Under the pieces are notes generated by a model, which was not told where the DNA came from, made no database searches, and saw only the letters and a list, made by a program, of their open reading frames with translations. The translations under genes were made by a program, and so were the position numbers. A stretch of DNA of 7,342 bases from Acidimicrobiaceae bacterium (GTDB taxonomy: Bacteria; Actinomycetota; Acidimicrobiia; Acidimicrobiales; UBA8190). Positions 5,307 to 7,342 of the stretch are shown here, piece by piece. The stretch is taken from contig PKWD01000107.1 of the NCBI GenBank assembly GCA_003131945.1, positions 212 to 7,553 of the forward strand, written 5' to 3'. Position 1 is the first letter of the stretch. Every line of letters starts with the position of its first letter.

Positions 5307-6450
5307 GTCCGAGGATGGCCGTCCCGGTGGAGGAGATCCAGCCCCCGGTGGCGTTGACGCAGGCCAGGGCGGCGTCGGCCACCTGACGCTCCCCGCACTC
5401 GCCCCGCAGCTGCTTCACGGCCTCGACCAGTAAGAAGATGCCGCGCATGCCGGGCTGGCAGGACGACAGCCCGCCGCCGTCGGTGTTGGTGGGCAGTTCG
5501 CCCCCCACCCGCAGGCGGCCGTTCTCCACGAAGGCGCCCCCCTCGCCCTTCTTGCAGAAGCCGAGGCCCTCCAGGGTGAGCAGCACGGTCAGGGTGAAGG
5601 AGTCGTAGACCTCGACCACGTCGATGTCCTCGGGGGTGACGCCGGCCTGGGCGAAGGCCTTCTTGCCCGACCGCACGCAGGGGGACTCGGTGAAGTCGGC
5701 CCACTCACTCATGGTCGTATGCGAGATGGCCTCTCCGGTGCCGAGCACCCAGATCGGGGTATTGGCACAGTCGCGGGCCCGCTCCTCGTGGGTGAGGACG
5801 ATGGCCCCGCCCCCGTCGGAGCGGATGCAGCAGTGCAGCTTGGTGAAGGGGTCGGCGATCATCTTCGAGGTCTGGACATCCTCGATGGTGATGGGGTCGC
5901 GGTAGTAGGCGTCGGGGTTGAAGCCGGCGTTGTAGCGGGCTGACACGGCGATCTCGGCCAGCTGCTCGATGGTGGTCCCGAACTCGGCCATGTGGCGCCG
6001 GGCCGACATGGCGTGCTTGGCGATGAGGGTGTGGCCGAAGGGGGCGTCGAACTGGATCGGGCCCTTGTTGCCGAAGAAGAGGTTGGCCGTCCGCTGGCGC
6101 CGCTTCAGGTCGGCCCTCGAGGTCGAGCCGTAGCTGAGCACGACGGTGTCGATCTGGCCCTGGGCGATGGCGGCCACGGCGTGCTCGAGGAACATCTCCC
6201 AGCACGACCCGCCCACCCCGGTGGAGTCGATGTAGTCGATGTGGGAGGCCAGCCCCAGGTACTCGGCCACCTCGATGGGGGGCAGGGCCCCGGTCCCGTG
6301 GGACATGAAGCCGTCGACCTCGCGGCGGTCGATCCCCGAATCGGCCAGGGCCCGGGAGGTGGCCTGGTGATGCAGTTCGAACGCCGACTTGTGGTCCACC
6401 CTGCCGACATCCGACAGCGAGGCGCCGACGATCGCCACCCTTCGTGCCAT
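5299..6450 (-). CDS. Ltp/SCP-x-type thiolase-fold enzyme (lipid-transfer protein family)
   Basis: A 383-residue thiolase-superfamily protein of the actinobacterial Ltp (SCP-x-like) branch, which acts on acyl-CoA or steroid side-chain CoA esters as thiolase or retro-aldolase. It opens with MARRVAIVGASLSDVG. Cys83 in STGVGGSCWEMF occupies the thiolase nucleophile position. VVEVYDSFTLTVLLTLEGLGFCKKGEGG (278-305) is the branch's hallmark, with Tyr282 where classical SCP-x thiolases have His. LPTNTDGGGLSS (319-330) and the C-terminal ATGGWISSTGTAILGRE replace the GHPxGxTG motif of ordinary thiolases. This makes a conventional thiolase mechanism doubtful. Ltp aldolases usually need a DUF35 partner, and none is in the window. 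The ATG at 6448-6450 is chosen because GAAAGG (plus-strand 6460-6465) lies 9 nt upstream; the frame is open to 6552, but that extension is not family-like. It is followed with overlap by the phosphoesterase gene and diverges from the DUF2889-like gene. Confidence 0.9.
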   Translation of the reverse strand: MARRVAIVGASLSDVGRVDHKSAFELHHQATSRALADSGIDRREVDGFMSHGTGALPPIEVAEYLGLASHIDYIDSTGVGGSCWEMFLEHAVAAIAQGQIDTVVLSYGSTSRADLKRRQRTANLFFGNKGPIQFDAPFGHTLIAKHAMSARRHMAEFGTTIEQLAEIAVSARYNAGFNPDAYYRDPITIEDVQTSKMIADPFTKLHCCIRSDGGGAIVLTHEERARDCANTPIWVLGTGEAISHTTMSEWADFTESPCVRSGKKAFAQAGVTPEDIDVVEVYDSFTLTVLLTLEGLGFCKKGEGGAFVENGRLRVGGELPTNTDGGGLSSCQPGMRGIFLLVEAVKQLRGECGERQVADAALACVNATGGWISSTGTAILGRE

Positions 6451-6459
6451 GTGATCATG

Positions 6460-6465
6460 CCTTTC
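6460..6465 (-). promoter_or_regulatory. Ribosome binding site of the Ltp-type gene
   Basis: On the minus strand GAAAGG is followed by nine bases and then ATG at 6450-6448. This decides the start against GTG/ATG codons farther upstream in the same frame. The rest of the 77-bp divergent spacer (6451-6527) shows no clear -35/-10 pair for either direction. Confidence 0.55.
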
Positions 6466-6527
6466 GTCGTCGCCCAGGAACCTGACGCCAGCGTCGGAGA
6501 ACGCGGCTGGAACGGTAGCGTGGCGCG

Positions 6528-7342
6528 GTGACCTCCCGCACACCGGTGACACCGCGCCAGCCCCTGGCCACGGTGGTGCCCCGGGCGCCCGGATCGGTCC
6601 GGCGCACGATGTCGATCGACATCGGGCCCCGCCGGGGCTTCAGCTCAGCCCTCGACATGACGGGGCTGGCCCGCGACATCCGCACCGGTCGACAGGGCCG
6701 GGACGACGTCACGGTGCTGGCCGAAGCGTCGGTAGCGGCCGGTTTCGACATGGCCCGGAACCTGATCACCTTGGAGACGACACCGGCGGCGACCTGGGCC
6801 CAAGACCTCATCGGGGCCCGGGCCGGCGGGGGCTTCCGTCGTCACCTGGCCGCCGTCGTTCCCGACGCCGAGGCCGGATCGCTGCTGCGTCAGGTCCTCG
6901 ACGACATGCCGGCGGCGGCGCTCATCTCGGGCTACGCCTGGATGCGGCTGGCCCGGCGCGAAGGCCATGACCCCTCCACCCTCGTTCCGGCCGACATGCT
7001 CGACCGGATGAGCGACCTCTGCTCGGGCTGGCGGACGGGGGGCGAGGCCGTGGCCAGTATCGAGACCTCCCACGGCATGCCCATCCAGGACTGCCCGCCG
7101 GCCCCGGTGGACACGTCGGATCCCTGGGGTTGGCACAGCACCGGCACCCTCGAGCGCGACTGGATGCGCCGGCGTCGCTGTCTCGATGTCACCGTCGACG
7201 AGGCCGGGGACTTCTCCATCTGGGCCATGTTCCGCGACACGGTGGGGGAGGAGGACGGCGACGAGGTCGTCCTCCACGAGTACGCGGTGACGGCATCGGG
7301 GATGGGCACGACCGTGGGCGCCGTGGCGGCCGAGCCCCGGGT
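6528..7342 (+). CDS. DUF2889-like protein, 3' end beyond the window
   Basis: From GTG 6528-6530 a frame stays open to the right edge for 271 codons with strong G/C third positions. Recognised blocks are RRTMSIDIGPRRG (25-37), a strand-rich N-terminal half with LAEASVAAGFDMARNLITLE (64-83), the segment GGFRRHLAAVVPDAEAGSLL and LDDMPAAALISGY (124-136), SDLCSGWRTGG (162-172), RRRRCLDVTVDEAGDF (214-229) and a late HEYAVTASG (250-258) running to AEPR at the edge. This order resembles actinobacterial DUF2889 proteins, as I recall them. Their biochemical role is unknown, though they are often found beside acyl-CoA or lipid-catabolism genes. That fits the divergent Ltp-type neighbour 77 bp away. No signal peptide or membrane segment is seen. 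The family assignment is from motif memory. Confidence 0.7.
   Translation, partial: MTSRTPVTPRQPLATVVPRAPGSVRRTMSIDIGPRRGFSSALDMTGLARDIRTGRQGRDDVTVLAEASVAAGFDMARNLITLETTPAATWAQDLIGARAGGGFRRHLAAVVPDAEAGSLLRQVLDDMPAAALISGYAWMRLARREGHDPSTLVPADMLDRMSDLCSGWRTGGEAVASIETSHGMPIQDCPPAPVDTSDPWGWHSTGTLERDWMRRRRCLDVTVDEAGDFSIWAMFRDTVGEEDGDEVVLHEYAVTASGMGTTVGAVAAEPR

Noticed and set aside
4251..5357. Long plus-strand open frame (368 codons) opposite the phosphoesterase gene
   Set aside because: It is antisense to a gene with clear family motifs and a lipoprotein signal. Its product is Gly/Arg/Val-rich without domains, an artefact of high GC.
6451..6527. GGAACC at 6478-6483 as an ECF sigma -35 element
   Set aside because: No matching -10 element occurs at the required 16-17 bp spacing, so no promoter is called in this spacer.
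6645..7277. Minus-strand frame opposite the DUF2889-like gene
   Set aside because: The plus-strand frame has recognisable family blocks and stays open to the window edge. The antisense product has no motif.

Overview
This is a high-GC window with strong G/C preference at third codon positions and several GTG starts. The gene content is typical of Actinomycetota: an FtsX-type permease with the RKRPFSLLRLTG motif, an Ltp/SCP-x-type thiolase, a DUF2889-like protein, and extra ClpP paralogues. An acidimicrobiia-like lineage would fit, but that is inference. Nothing here fixes the species. No tRNA, rRNA, CRISPR array, insertion sequence or prophage gene was seen.

Layout. (1) 1-655: the last codons of an unidentified plus-strand gene, then on the minus strand the C-terminal part of an FtsX-like ABC permease that has lost its N-terminal bulk. 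(2) 671-1971: a complete LysR-type regulator (minus) diverges from a small plus-strand protein that looks like an ABM-type alpha/beta-barrel. A near-perfect 16-bp palindrome lies between them. (3) 1972-2248: a gap with no intact gene. About 150 bp on the minus strand still have coding-like composition and may be a gene relic. (4) 2249-4122: the most interesting block. An XRE-family regulator and a ClpP-fold protein overlap on the minus strand. They diverge from a normal, catalytically complete ClpP, whose 3' end overlaps a small zinc-ribbon protein. (5) 4137-6450: a minus-strand pair, an Ltp-type thiolase-fold enzyme followed with an 8-bp overlap by a lipoprotein of the phosphoesterase (acid phosphatase/phospholipase C-like) family. 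(6) 6528-7342: a DUF2889-like gene divergent from the thiolase and cut by the window edge.

How the genes may work together. In the Clp block, the minus-strand ClpP homologue has replaced all three catalytic positions (Ser to Gly, His to Arg, Asp to Glu) and lost the oxyanion-loop glycines, but keeps the length and fold-defining segments of the family. The neighbouring ClpP keeps Ser101, His126 and Asp171. This suggests an active/inactive subunit pair, analogous to plastid and cyanobacterial ClpP/ClpR, under a local XRE repressor. That regulator would act on an AT-rich nest of palindromes between the two divergent units, where a TATGAT -10-like hexamer touches the palindromes. The zinc-ribbon protein is translationally linked to ClpP and could be an adaptor or accessory factor; this is speculation from position only. 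The thiolase and DUF2889 neighbourhood points to CoA-ester or sterol/lipid catabolism.
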